Counted from the first letter of the stretch, positions 10,350 through 18,841 are shown. The stretch is 64,000 nt of DNA from JBHYDC01 sp051861205 (GCA_051861205.1 JBHYDC010000005.1:62001-126000), one strand, 5' to 3'. Translations and numbers: made by a program. Notes: generated by a model from the sequence alone, not told the origin.

Positions 10350-11128
10350 TTAGTTCCGTCCAGCCATCACCCCGCCGTCGACATCATGGATCGCGCCCGT
10401 CGTCCAGCTTGCCCGATCGGACAGCAGAAATGCGATGTGCGCGGCCACGTCTTCTGCCCGGCCTACGCGGCCGATCGGGTGAAACGCGTTGAACCCCGCC
10501 ACAAGCGTCTCCTCGATCTTCGCCGGATCGATGAAGGCACCGTAGATCGGGGTAACGACCACGGCCGGCGCCACCGCGTTCACGCGAATTTTGCTATCCG
10601 CCAGTTCCATCGCGAGATGCTGGGTGAAGGCATGGAGACCGGCCTTTGCCATCGTCTAGGCCGATGACGGCGTCGCTTTGATCGCCTGCTTGGCCCACAT
10701 GGAACCGATGTTCACAATGGCTCCGCCACCATGTCGCGCCATGTTTCGCGCGACGGCCTGCGTCAGAAAAAACGTCGATCGGTTGAGTTCGAGGTAGCGG
10801 TCGTAGTCGCCGCGGCTGTGATCCAAGAAGGATTTTGGAAAAAAGTAACCGGCGGCATTGACCAATTGGTCGATATGGGGCGGCTCGGCGTCAATCCGCT
10901 CGATCATGGCGTCAACCGAAGTCGGATCATAAAGGTCCCCGGCCATCGTTTCGACCTGGCCTGACCCTTCACGGTTCAGCGCACCCTTCGCAGCCGCAAG
11001 TTTCGCGGCGTCGCGGCCGATGGTCAACACGGTCCTGCCTTCGCGCACCAGTTCACCGGCGGTGGCAAACCCCATGCCCGACGAGCCTCCAACGATCAAC
11101 GATCAACGATCAACGATATTGCTTGCAT
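10350..11128 (-). pseudogene. Short-chain dehydrogenase/reductase, disrupted twice
   Basis: The sequence encodes a complete classical SDR: cofactor motif GGSSGMG, NAAG (LVNAAGYFF), catalytic serine in NIGSMWAK, then SSA-stop-TMAKAG and a normal C-terminal half (RVNAVAPAVVVTPIYG, ending DVDGGVMAGRN). The stop (TAG at 10656-10658) sits exactly where the catalytic tyrosine of YxxxK belongs, in the same frame. At the 5' end the natural ATG (11128, after GAAGAG) reads MQAISLIVDR and stops, because a 7-bp repeat has four copies; with two copies it would read MQAISLIVGGSSGMG. A TTG inside the repeat at 11099 is the only way into the frame now. The substrate is unknown. The intact TetR gene is divergent. 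Confidence 0.85.
11091..11118. repeat. 7-bp tandem repeat, four units, across the 5' end of the SDR gene
   Basis: AACGATC is repeated three times and followed by AACGATA (11091-11118). Because seven is not a multiple of three, each change in copy number shifts the frame of the leftward dehydrogenase. Two or five copies restore a frame from ATG 11128; the present four do not. Confidence 0.9.
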
Positions 11129-11145
11129 ATCAACGCTCTTCTTTT

Positions 11146-11163
11146 CTATCTATCAATAGGTAG
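11146..11163. promoter_or_regulatory. Operator-like dyad 1 between SDR remnant and TetR gene
   Basis: CTATCTAT-CA-ATAGGTAG, two 8-bp arms with one mismatch, 20 bp upstream of the SDR ATG. It shares the CTATC/GATAG core with the dyad at 11200-11215, which is the arrangement expected when a TetR-family repressor controls both itself and a divergent gene. Confidence 0.5.
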
Positions 11164-11199
11164 TTGTCTATTACTTGCAATTCCGACTGTCAAACGCAA

Positions 11200-11215
11200 T
11201 CTATCGGTAGATAGA
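11200..11215. promoter_or_regulatory. Operator-like dyad 2 just upstream of the TetR start
   Basis: TCTATC-GGTA-GATAGA, perfect 6-bp arms, ending 12 bp before the TetR ATG and overlapping its ribosome-binding region (AGAGAGG). This position would block translation initiation or transcription start of tetR, consistent with autoregulation. Its core is related to dyad 1. Confidence 0.55.
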
Positions 11216-11227
11216 GAGGCCTGAACG

Positions 11228-11743
11228 ATGAGCAGCAGCATACGCGAACGCATCCTCGACGCCGCCGAAGCGCGCGCTCGGACAGGAGGTTACAACAACT
11301 TTAGTTTCAGAGACTTAGCTGAAGATGTCGGGATCAAAAGCGCCAGCGTTCACTACCACTTCCCCACCAAGGCCGATCTCGCGGCTATGCTTGTGAAGCG
11401 CTACGTGGAGCGTGCGGCAAACCAGTTGGGCGAACCGGCCGAGCTTTCCCCTGACGAGGCCATCGCGCGGGTTACCGGCTTGTTTCAGGATGCCTTGAAC
11501 AAAGACGATAAAATGTGTCTATGCGGCCTGTTCGGAGCGGAACGGGATGCGCTGCCTCACGACGTGGCAGTCGCCACCGGAGCATTTTTCCGCATGATCC
11601 TTAGTTATCTTTCGGCAGCTTTCGTCAAGGATTGGGCCGGGGAAAACCCGGCATCCATCCTTTCCAGACTGGAAGGCGCGCTGATCATCGCCCGAACTTT
11701 GCAAGATCCCGCCCTATTCGAGCAGTCTCTCACAAAGCCATGA
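11228..11743 (+). CDS. TetR/AcrR-family transcriptional regulator
   Basis: 171 residues. The N-terminal 50 form the TetR helix-turn-helix: RERILDAAEARARTGGYNNF, then FRDLAEDVGIKSASVHYHFP with the typical recognition helix ending in YHFPTKADL. The C-terminal part is the variable ligand/dimer domain, with two neighbouring cysteines (MCLCGLFGAERDALP) that could form a redox or electrophile sensor; that is inference. It is divergent from the broken dehydrogenase and two related dyads lie between them, so the dehydrogenase was probably its target. The regulator itself is intact. Confidence 0.85.
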   Translation: MSSSIRERILDAAEARARTGGYNNFSFRDLAEDVGIKSASVHYHFPTKADLAAMLVKRYVERAANQLGEPAELSPDEAIARVTGLFQDALNKDDKMCLCGLFGAERDALPHDVAVATGAFFRMILSYLSAAFVKDWAGENPASILSRLEGALIIARTLQDPALFEQSLTKP

Positions 11744-11774
11744 CCGACGGGCGGTCGCTCCGCGCGCCCACCCC

Positions 11775-13544
11775 TCAGTGGTTGTCCCGCGGCACCGCAT
11801 CCACCACCGAGCGGTACTTCACCGCAAGCTCGATCACCGAGCCCTCGGACTGCTGGCCGACCGTATCGCGGTAAATCTCCTGCCACGGCGTCTGACTTGC
11901 CGGATAATTCGGCTTGAACACCGCTTTGCGGCGCTCCCATTCGGCGGCGTCCACCAGGGCGTCGGCCTTGCCGGTGTTGAGATCGATGCGCACGCGGTCG
12001 CCGGTTTCGAGCAGGCCCAAGCCGCCGCCGATCGCCGCTTCCGGCGAGGCGTTGAGGATCGAGGGCGAGCCCGACGTGCCGGACTGACGGCCGTCGCCGA
12101 TGCACGGCAGCGATTTCACGCCGCGCTTGATGAGTTCGGCCGGCGGCTGCATGTTCACCACTTCCGCCGATCCCGGCCAGCCGATCGGGCCGGCATAGCG
12201 GATCACAAGGATGGTGTTCTCGTCGATTTCAAGCGCGGGATCCTCGATCCGGTGGTGATAATCCTCCGACCCGTCGAAGACCACGGCGCGCCCGACCATC
12301 ACGTTTTCCTCGCCCGGACGGCTCAGGTAACGCTCGCGGAATTCGTCCGAAATCACGCTGGTCTTCATGATAGCGGCGTCGAACAGATTGCCGGAGAGCA
12401 CGATGAATCCGGCCTTTTCCTTCAGCGGTGAGCTGAAATGCATGATCACGTCGCCGTCCGGCGCGCCGGCGCCCGCCACGTTCTCCGCCGCCGTGCGGCC
12501 CGTCACCGTCAGCGCGTCGCCGTTCAGCTTACCGTGGGCGAGAAGCTCCTTCATCACCACGGGCACGCCGCCCGAGCGGTGGAAGCTCTCCGAGAGATAC
12601 TTGCCCGCCGGTTGCATGTTCACCAAAAGCGGCACGTCGTAACCCACGCTCTGCCAGTCATCGGGCTCGATCTCGACGCCGGCATGGCGGGCGATGGCGG
12701 TGATGTGCGGCTGCGCGTTGGTGGACCCGCCGATCGCCGAGTTCACCAGGATCGCGTTCTCGATCGCCTTACGCGTCAGAATTTTCGAGGGCCGGAGATC
12801 CTCGTCCACCATTTCCACGATACGCTTGCCGGTGGCATAGGCCATCTGGCCCCGCTCGCGGTAAGGCGCGGGGATCGAGGCGTTGCCGGGCAGCGACATG
12901 CCAAGCGCTTCGGCCAGCGAATTCATCGTCGAGGCCGTGCCCATCGTGTTGCAATAGCCGACCGACGGCGCCGACGCCGACACGGTTTCCATGAACTTCT
13001 CATAGTCGATTTCGCCCGCCGAAAGCCGCAGCCGGCTTTCCCAAACGATGGTCCCCGAACCGGCGAGCCGCCCGTCGCTCCAACCGTCCAGCATCGGGCC
13101 GGCCGAAAGCACGATCGCGGGCATATCCACGGTCGCCGCCGCCATGATGCAGGCCGGCGTCGTCTTGTCGCAGCCCGTCGTCAGCACCACGCCGTCGAGC
13201 GGATAGCCGTGCAGGATTTCCACAAGGCCGAGATAGGCGAGGTTGCGGTCGAGCGCCGCCGTCGGCCGCCGTCCGGTTTCCTGGATCGGATGCACCGGAA
13301 ACTCGAAGGCTATGCCGCCCGCCGACCGGATGCCCTCGCGCACGCGCGCGGCGAGGTCCAGATGAACGCGGTTGCAGGGCGACAGGTCCGAGCCCGTCTG
13401 CGCGATGCCGATCAGCGGCTTGCCGGACTGAAGCTCCTCGCGGGTCAGGCCATAGTTCAGATAGCGCTCGATATAGAGCGCCGTCATACCGGGGTTCTCC
13501 GGATTATCGAACCAGAGCTTGGAACGGCGGGTCGGCTTAGTCAT
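11775..13544 (-). CDS. IlvD/Edd-family sugar-acid dehydratase (galactonate/arabinonate type)
   Basis: 589 residues, Fe-S dehydratase. The cluster cysteines lie in SPCNRVHLD, TTGCDKTTPACIMA and GYCNTMGTAST, the last two also carrying metal and substrate contacts; the C-terminal domain shows GDGRQSGTSGSPSI. Closest recognisable relatives are the sugar-acid branch (L-arabinonate / D-galactonate dehydratases), not biosynthetic IlvD or Edd. Reaction expected: D-galactonate (or an epimer) to 2-keto-3-deoxy-galactonate. ATG 13544 has GAGGG eight bases upstream; TTG 13559 is less likely. It is the last gene of the leftward dgo operon, after the lactonase. Confidence 0.85.
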   Translation of the reverse strand: MTKPTRRSKLWFDNPENPGMTALYIERYLNYGLTREELQSGKPLIGIAQTGSDLSPCNRVHLDLAARVREGIRSAGGIAFEFPVHPIQETGRRPTAALDRNLAYLGLVEILHGYPLDGVVLTTGCDKTTPACIMAAATVDMPAIVLSAGPMLDGWSDGRLAGSGTIVWESRLRLSAGEIDYEKFMETVSASAPSVGYCNTMGTASTMNSLAEALGMSLPGNASIPAPYRERGQMAYATGKRIVEMVDEDLRPSKILTRKAIENAILVNSAIGGSTNAQPHITAIARHAGVEIEPDDWQSVGYDVPLLVNMQPAGKYLSESFHRSGGVPVVMKELLAHGKLNGDALTVTGRTAAENVAGAGAPDGDVIMHFSSPLKEKAGFIVLSGNLFDAAIMKTSVISDEFRERYLSRPGEENVMVGRAVVFDGSEDYHHRIEDPALEIDENTILVIRYAGPIGWPGSAEVVNMQPPAELIKRGVKSLPCIGDGRQSGTSGSPSILNASPEAAIGGGLGLLETGDRVRIDLNTGKADALVDAAEWERRKAVFKPNYPASQTPWQEIYRDTVGQQSEGSVIELAVKYRSVVDAVPRDNH

Positions 13545-13586
13545 CAAAGTGGCCCTCAAGGGTAACCGTGGCGTCGCGTTTCGCCG

Positions 13587-14462
13587 TCAGGCGATCACGA
13601 CGGGCGGATCGAAGCGCCCCCGCACGGGGAAATCAACATGAAATGTCAGTCCGGCCATCGGATCTTTCGATCGTTCGTCCGAACTCATGCCGTCATGGGC
13701 GGATGTGATGATCATCCGGTCAGCATTCGGGCCCATGAAGGCCGGGCAGCTCACCTGGCTTGCCGGCATGACAAGGCTGCGCAAGAGCGAGCCGTCCGGG
13801 GCAAAAGCGTCCAGCGCAGCGCCGCCCCAGCGCGCGCACCAAAGCACGCCGTCCGCATCCACCACCGCACCGTCCGGGCCGCCGCTTGCTGGAGCGATGG
13901 TTCTGAAAACCTTGGGTTCGCCGGTCGGCAGGCCGGTTTCCGGGTCGGTGCCGATCCGGAAGATCGTGCCGATCTTGGTATCGGCGAAATAGGCAAAGCG
14001 GCCGGCGGGATCGAAGGAAATGGCATTCGAGATCGAGATCGACGGCACGATGCACCGCAGCTCTCCCTTTCGGAACCACCAGATCGCACCCGCACCATCC
14101 TCGGCTTTGCGTCCCATCGTGCCGATCCAGAGCGCGCCCGAAGGATGCACCCGCCCGTCGTTGGAGCGATTGGCCGGCTTGTCCGCCTCCAGCGGCGTCA
14201 ACAGCGTCAGCGCGCCGGACGTCACGTCGCGCACGTAGAGCCCGTCTTCGGCCGCAATCAATTGACGACCGCCGTCAATCGGCGCCATCACGGATGCCAT
14301 GACCGGCAACTGATGAACCGTCGTGCCCGGCGCGTCGAAACGCCTTTCGAACAGCCGCTTTTCCAAAATGTCGAACCAATAAACGCGGCCGAGCGCGGCA
14401 TGCGCGGAAGGCCCCTCGCCAAGGCGGCAAACCACATCGGAAAACACGGATACGCTCGTCAT
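13587..14462 (-). CDS. SMP-30/gluconolactonase-family sugar lactonase
   Basis: 291 residues forming a six-bladed propeller. The metal-binding positions are visible: the first-blade glutamate in CRLGEGPS, the asparagine in ISISNAISFDP and the aspartate in GGPDGAVVDADG, together with NDGRVHPSGALWIG. It would open a sugar 1,4- or 1,5-lactone to the acid, supplying the dehydratase encoded 42 bp downstream. There is no signal peptide, so it acts in the cytosol. Placed between aldolase and dehydratase, galactonolactone is the most economical substrate, but relatives are promiscuous. GAGGAA lies just before ATG 14462. Confidence 0.85.
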   Translation of the reverse strand: MTSVSVFSDVVCRLGEGPSAHAALGRVYWFDILEKRLFERRFDAPGTTVHQLPVMASVMAPIDGGRQLIAAEDGLYVRDVTSGALTLLTPLEADKPANRSNDGRVHPSGALWIGTMGRKAEDGAGAIWWFRKGELRCIVPSISISNAISFDPAGRFAYFADTKIGTIFRIGTDPETGLPTGEPKVFRTIAPASGGPDGAVVDADGVLWCARWGGAALDAFAPDGSLLRSLVMPASQVSCPAFMGPNADRMIITSAHDGMSSDERSKDPMAGLTFHVDFPVRGRFDPPVVIA

Positions 14463-14607
14463 TTCCTCGCCACCCGGCCGAATCTTTTCCGTTGTCGCAG
14501 CTCGACCTTAGTGCATTTTTCGGCACCATGAGAAGGCTTGGCCAAGCTGCCGTTACGGCCATTCTCTCACGTCACGCTTTCAGGCCAACCGGCCTCGATC
14601 GCGCATC

Positions 14608-15243
14608 TCACTTGAAAACCGCGTCGTAAGCGGCCACCGCCGCACGCGCTTTTTCCGCCACGTCGGCCGCGCTCGCACCAACCTTGTAAAGGCTCGAACC
14701 CAGGCCGAAAGCGGTCACCCCTGCGCCTGCATAGGCCGCGAAATCGGCCTCGGACACTCCGCCCACCGCGCCGATCACGGTGCCGCGCGGCAGCACGGCC
14801 CGGATCGCGCCGATGCCGGTCGCTCCCAAGGCCGCTGCGGGGAAGAACTTCAGCGCCGAGGCCCCGCATTTCAGCGCCAAGAACGCCTCGGTGGGTGTGA
14901 ACACCCCCGGCATCGTCACCATCGCCCGCCGGGCCGCGCCCGCCAGCACGGCCGGATCCACATTCGGCGATACGATCAGCCGCCCCCCGGCATCGGCCAC
15001 CCCCGCCACATCCTCCGGCGTCAGCACCGTCCCGGCCCCCACCAGAACATTCGCCGGCATTTTCCGGGCAAGCCGCTCCACGGAAGCCAGCGGATCAGGC
15101 GAGTTCAGCGGCACTTCGATCGCCTCGAAGCCGGCTTCCGCTAAAGCTTCGCCGATCGCCTCCACCTCGTCCGGCTTCACACCGCGAAGGATGGCCACGA
15201 GATTGCGGCCGAGCTTCGGCCACGGCACGGTTTGATCTGTCAT
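14608..15243 (-). CDS. dgoA: 2-dehydro-3-deoxy-6-phosphogalactonate aldolase
   Basis: 211 residues, class I KDPG/KDPGal aldolase. The Schiff-base lysine is in ALKFFPAAALG, the general-base glutamate in AIEVPLNSPDPL, and phosphate binding lies near GAVGGVSEADFAAYAGAG. It cleaves KDPGal to pyruvate and glyceraldehyde-3-phosphate, completing the De Ley-Doudoroff pathway. The EVPLNSPDPL segment is characteristic of DgoA rather than of Eda. Its start overlaps the kinase stop by four bases (ATGA), consistent with coupled translation. Confidence 0.9.
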   Translation of the reverse strand: MTDQTVPWPKLGRNLVAILRGVKPDEVEAIGEALAEAGFEAIEVPLNSPDPLASVERLARKMPANVLVGAGTVLTPEDVAGVADAGGRLIVSPNVDPAVLAGAARRAMVTMPGVFTPTEAFLALKCGASALKFFPAAALGATGIGAIRAVLPRGTVIGAVGGVSEADFAAYAGAGVTAFGLGSSLYKVGASAADVAEKARAAVAAYDAVFK

Positions 15244-16199
15244 CGCGAAACCTCCTTCACGGGGTTCGGCCAGAATTGCCGCGCGGCCTGAAGCAAGCCC
15301 GCGCGCACCGCCAAATCGGCATCCACCAGGCGCACGGCGCTTCCGGCTGCCTCAAGCGCCACTTGATAAAGCCCCGCCATCCGCCCGCTTGCGACGAGAA
15401 CAACCGGTCCGCCCGCCGCATGCCGGCGGAAGGCGGCGCCCACTTCACTTCCGATCAGCAGCCCGGATAGCCGGTCCGCCGCTTCAGTGCCATTGGTCCC
15501 GAACAACAGACCCTCCGCGCGGATCGAGAAGAGCTTCGAAATCACCTGCTCGGGGCTCTCCAGCCCGGCTTCCAATCCCGCCCGGAACGCCGCCGAGGCC
15601 GGATCGCCGCTCGGGCGCTCTTCGCCGATCGTGTGGCGCAAGAGGCTGTGGCCGGCGAGCACGGCGAACAACTCACCGGTGATCGCCGTCGAGAAGGAAC
15701 GCACCGCCCCGCCCTCCAGCGTCACCCATTTGCAATGCGTGCCGGGCATGCAAACCATGCCGCTTAGCGCAGGGTCGTTCAACACAAGGCCGAGAAGCTG
15801 CGTTTCCTCGCCCCGCATCACATCCGGCCGGGTCCGGTCGCGCTGGGCGAGCCCCGGCAGGATCCGCGCGTCGACGCCGGCCATCGGCACGGCCACCGCC
15901 CGCTCCGCGACCGCCGAAAGCGGCGCCGGCACGTCAACGTAAGGCGCTTCGCGCCAGCCTTGCCGCGCGCCCACCATGCCGCACAGCGCCACCCGCGGCG
16001 CCGGCCCACCCGGCGCAAGACCAAGCTCGCCGATGCGCTGCCGCAGCACCGCCTCGAACCCGCCTTCGGGCACCGCGCTCATGCCCTCGGCCGACCGGAT
16101 TTCAGCCAAAACCTCGCCCGTGGCGGACAAGTGCCAAAGGCGCAGACTGGACGTGCCCCAGTCCACCGCGACAAAGGCCCCGTCGGCTGCGGCGGTCAT
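15240..16199 (-). CDS. dgoK: 2-dehydro-3-deoxygalactonokinase
   Basis: 319 residues of the DgoK family, with the ASKHA-type phosphate loop FVAVDWGTSSLRLWHL at the N-terminus, the conserved MPGTHCKWVTLEGG and a closing LVASGRMAGLYQ. It phosphorylates KDGal with ATP. The frame is open to 16295, but the conserved domain begins right after ATG 16199, which is preceded by GTGGAG. It is the first gene of the operon dgoK-dgoA-lactonase-dehydratase; no transporter, galactose dehydrogenase or DgoR is adjacent. Confidence 0.9.
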   Translation of the reverse strand: MTAAADGAFVAVDWGTSSLRLWHLSATGEVLAEIRSAEGMSAVPEGGFEAVLRQRIGELGLAPGGPAPRVALCGMVGARQGWREAPYVDVPAPLSAVAERAVAVPMAGVDARILPGLAQRDRTRPDVMRGEETQLLGLVLNDPALSGMVCMPGTHCKWVTLEGGAVRSFSTAITGELFAVLAGHSLLRHTIGEERPSGDPASAAFRAGLEAGLESPEQVISKLFSIRAEGLLFGTNGTEAADRLSGLLIGSEVGAAFRRHAAGGPVVLVASGRMAGLYQVALEAAGSAVRLVDADLAVRAGLLQAARQFWPNPVKEVSR

Positions 16200-16530
16200 G
16201 GTCGTACTCCACGTAACTTCATACGATTCAACCCCAGCCCCAGCCCCGCGCGGCCCCGCCTGAAACGCCAGAGCCGGCAATCCCATTTGTTCCAACTGGT
16301 GGAACTCAGTTTCGCCCTCCGGAATCGTTAGTCAGAGGACCGTTACCTGTCAATCGAAAGGGTTGCGCCGGCGTGGGCAAATTCACTCGTTCCCGAAGCC
16401 TGCTTTTGACGTTCCGCATCAGCACCATAGCGGGCTGCGCCTCAGCGCGCGCCTTCATCATCCGCAACCCACAAGAGAGCCCATGCGACAGCATGCCGGA
16501 ACCGCCAAAACCTCGTGCGGTTCCTCATCC
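16200..16530. other. 331-bp divergent control region between dgoK and the antiporter
   Basis: No convincing gene lies here; open frames entering from both sides are low-quality extensions. It contains the palindrome GTTCCA-ACTGG-TGGAAC (16289-16305), about 90 bp upstream of dgoK, in the right place for the operator of a sugar-acid repressor (the GTTCCA/TGGAAC arms resemble IclR-type sites). No regulator gene is nearby. Confidence 0.5.
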
Positions 16531-17811
16531 ATGGATCCCTATGTCGTTGTTCTCGCCGGCTTTGGCGTTGTCGTTCTTCTCACGGCTTGGCTGCCGATGG
16601 TGATGAAGGCATTGCCACTGTCGCTACCCATCTTCTGCGTCGCGCTTGGTGCGGCCGTGTTCGCCATCCCCGGCCTACCCGGTCAGGCCCCGCACCCCAT
16701 GCGCTACCCAGCCCTCACGCAGCGGCTCACGGAGTTGGTCGTCCTCGTCGCGCTGATGGGCGCCGGCCTGAAGCTCGACCGGCCCTTCGCGCCGCCGGGC
16801 TCGGCGCCCACATGGCGGTTGCTCGTGGTAGCAATGCCGCTCACCATCGCGGCCGTCGCGCTTCTTGGCACCGGTCTGCTCGGTCTCAGCGCGGCCAGTG
16901 CCATCCTGCTTGCCGCCGCGCTGGCGCCCACCGACCCGGTGTTGGCGAGCGACGTCCAGGCCGGTCCGCCGCAATCGGGTGAAGAAGACGACGTGCGCTA
17001 CACGCTCACCTCCGAAGCCGGCCTCAACGACGGGCTCGCCTTCCCCTTCGTCAACCTCGCCATCGCCATTGCACTCAGCACCGCCACCGGCGAACCCTGG
17101 TTCGGCCATTGGGTCATGGTCGATGTAATCTGGAAGCTTGCAACGGGCGTCGCCGTCGGCTGGTGCGTCGGGCGGGCGCTCGGCTGGCTCACGTTCAAGC
17201 TGCCGAACCGGGCCAAGCTATCGCGCACCGGCGATGGCTTCGTCGCGCTCGGCATCACGGCGGTGTCCTACGGACTGACCGAAATGGCGCACGGATATGG
17301 CTTCCTCGCCGTGTTCGTCTCGGCCGTCACCTTCCGCAATGTGGAGCGCGGGCAAACCTATCACGAGCGCCTGCATGACTTCATCGAGCAGCTCGAACGC
17401 CTGTTGATGATGGTCCTGCTCGTGGTGTTCGGCGGGTCGCTCAGCGATGGCGGCCTCATCGCCGGGCTCGACTGGCGATCGGTCGCCTTTGCGCTCGCGG
17501 TCCTCTTTCTCGTCCGCCCCATCGCCGGATGGTTCAGCCTCGCCGGTCTGTCGCTCCCTGCCGACGAGAGGGCCGTGATCAGCATCTATGGCATCCGGGG
17601 CATCGGCTCGATCTACTATCTCTCCTACGCCTTCAACCATGCGCCCTTTACCGGCTCCGAAGTCTTGTGGCGGGTCACCGGCCTCATAATTCTCCTGTCG
17701 GTGTTGTTGCACGGGGCCAGCGTCACCCCCGTCATGAGCCGCCTCGACCGACGTCGCCAGCGACGCATCCCCGCCGCATCTCCACAGATGCGCGAAACGA
17801 CGCCGGCGTGA
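16531..17811 (+). CDS. CPA1-family cation/proton antiporter
   Basis: 426 residues, about 12 hydrophobic segments. The core of the CPA1 fold is present: ALAPTDPVLASD in the helix-4 region and SEAGLNDGLAFPFVNLAIA in the helix-5 region, whose ND pair carries the transported ion. The C-terminus is short (about 20 polar residues), as in NhaP-type bacterial antiporters. It exchanges Na+ or K+ for H+ across the inner membrane. I chose ATG 16531, directly before the first hydrophobic helix; ATG 16483 would add an unlikely polar leader. It is convergent with the transglycosylase, nine bases apart. Confidence 0.85.
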   Translation: MDPYVVVLAGFGVVVLLTAWLPMVMKALPLSLPIFCVALGAAVFAIPGLPGQAPHPMRYPALTQRLTELVVLVALMGAGLKLDRPFAPPGSAPTWRLLVVAMPLTIAAVALLGTGLLGLSAASAILLAAALAPTDPVLASDVQAGPPQSGEEDDVRYTLTSEAGLNDGLAFPFVNLAIAIALSTATGEPWFGHWVMVDVIWKLATGVAVGWCVGRALGWLTFKLPNRAKLSRTGDGFVALGITAVSYGLTEMAHGYGFLAVFVSAVTFRNVERGQTYHERLHDFIEQLERLLMMVLLVVFGGSLSDGGLIAGLDWRSVAFALAVLFLVRPIAGWFSLAGLSLPADERAVISIYGIRGIGSIYYLSYAFNHAPFTGSEVLWRVTGLIILLSVLLHGASVTPVMSRLDRRRQRRIPAASPQMRETTPA

Positions 17812-17819
17812 GGCCGGCG

Positions 17820-18308
17820 TCAGTAAAGCCCGCCGGCAACTTCCATGGGCCGGCCGTCGTTTTTGCTCTTTGCCGGACGCAGACCCACCTCTTCCAAAAG
17901 ACCCTGCCGTTTGGCATCGTGGTAATAACCGCGAGCATAAAGCCGAATGGCGCGATCTTCGTTCTTGCCGGCAACGAGATAGGCCCCCGCAAGATACTTT
18001 ACCGCATATTGCAGGTTCGTCTCGGCATTCAACAATCCTTCGGCGGTCCCCCGGTAGCCCATGGCTTTGGCCGTATCATGCCGGATCTGCATCAGTCCCC
18101 AAAAAGGTCCGTTGCGCGCTTGCGGCCGGTACCCGCTTTCGCGCCGGATAACGCGGTGCACCAGACTCTCGGGCACTTCCTGCTCGGCAGCTTCGGCGGC
18201 AATCAAGAGGTGCAGCGCCTTGTCTCGCGGTTTTTCGGCGTCTGTCGCGAACCCGCTGCCAGCAAGGCCGAAGAACACGGTCGAGGCGGCTGCAATTTTT
18301 CCAAGCAT
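17820..18308 (-). CDS. Lytic transglycosylase, SLT (family 1) domain
   Basis: 162 residues. A signal peptide (MLGKIAAASTVFFGLAGSGFA) is followed by a compact lysozyme-like domain: the catalytic glutamate in IRRESGYRPQARNG, then GLMQIRHDTAKAMGY and NLQYAVKYLAGAYL, the standard SLT motifs. It would cleave peptidoglycan in the periplasm with 1,6-anhydro product formation. ATG 18308 has GAGAGG nine bases upstream, which excludes the longer start at 18365. There is no additional targeting domain and nothing nearby indicates a secretion system. Confidence 0.88.
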   Translation of the reverse strand: MLGKIAAASTVFFGLAGSGFATDAEKPRDKALHLLIAAEAAEQEVPESLVHRVIRRESGYRPQARNGPFWGLMQIRHDTAKAMGYRGTAEGLLNAETNLQYAVKYLAGAYLVAGKNEDRAIRLYARGYYHDAKRQGLLEEVGLRPAKSKNDGRPMEVAGGLY

Positions 18309-18512
18309 GTTAGGCCTCTCAAAGCACCGGGGAAACGCGCTTTTATGGCCGGCTTCTTGGTCCAAGATACGGCAGCTCGGGGGCCAAACGCGGGCAACTT
18401 GGGCTTAGCCGCGAGCGCGTTTGGATAACCTCGGCACGGCCCCGCGCCGCTCCAGCATTCGGAACCGGGACCCGTCCGGTCCGTTCTCGCAAAGGGTGTT
18501 CAGGAGGCCCCG

Positions 18513-18841
18513 ATGGCACGCCACGTCGACACCACGTACCGGCTTCGCCACGAAATCGACAGTGGACAATCCGGCGACAAGATCGGCTTCCCCGATCCGA
18601 CCTCGGCCCCGCTCGGCACCGATGACGAGGCGGCCGGCACCCCGGCGCCCCCGGATGCCGTACGCGAAACGGCCGCATACGAAACCTCGCGCGGCCCGCA
18701 GCGGACGCTCTCGCCCAAGGCGCCCCGCGATATGGCGGGCAACGCAAGCGGCCTCGCGTCGGCACGCAGTGGCCCACGTTCCTCCTTGCGGCAGCGCTCC
18801 TCATCGCCGGTCTCGGCATCATCGCTTGGCTGGCGAGTTAA
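18513..18841 (+). pseudogene. Small single-pass membrane protein with an apparent frameshift
   Basis: A strong ribosome site (AGGAGG) precedes ATG 18513. The first frame reads MARHVDTTYRLRHEIDSGQ... and stays polar up to about KAPRDMAG (near 18740). The same DNA in the +2 frame then reads QRKRPRVGTQWP followed by the hydrophobic segment TFLLAAALLIAGLGIIAWLA and a stop at 18839-18841, which is a typical basic-then-membrane C-terminus. The first frame, if continued, runs antisense through the next gene and looks artificial. I infer a loss or gain of bases between about 18690 and 18745. A sequencing error is an alternative. Confidence 0.5.

Noticed and set aside
10350..10652. Open frame giving the C-terminal 100 residues of an SDR, as a separate gene
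   Set aside because: It is in the same frame as the upstream half and begins within the YxxxK motif; it is the second half of one interrupted gene.
12438..13565. Plus-strand open frame opposite the IlvD/Edd dehydratase
   Set aside because: Arg/His-rich antisense translation with no features; the dehydratase on the other strand is unambiguous.
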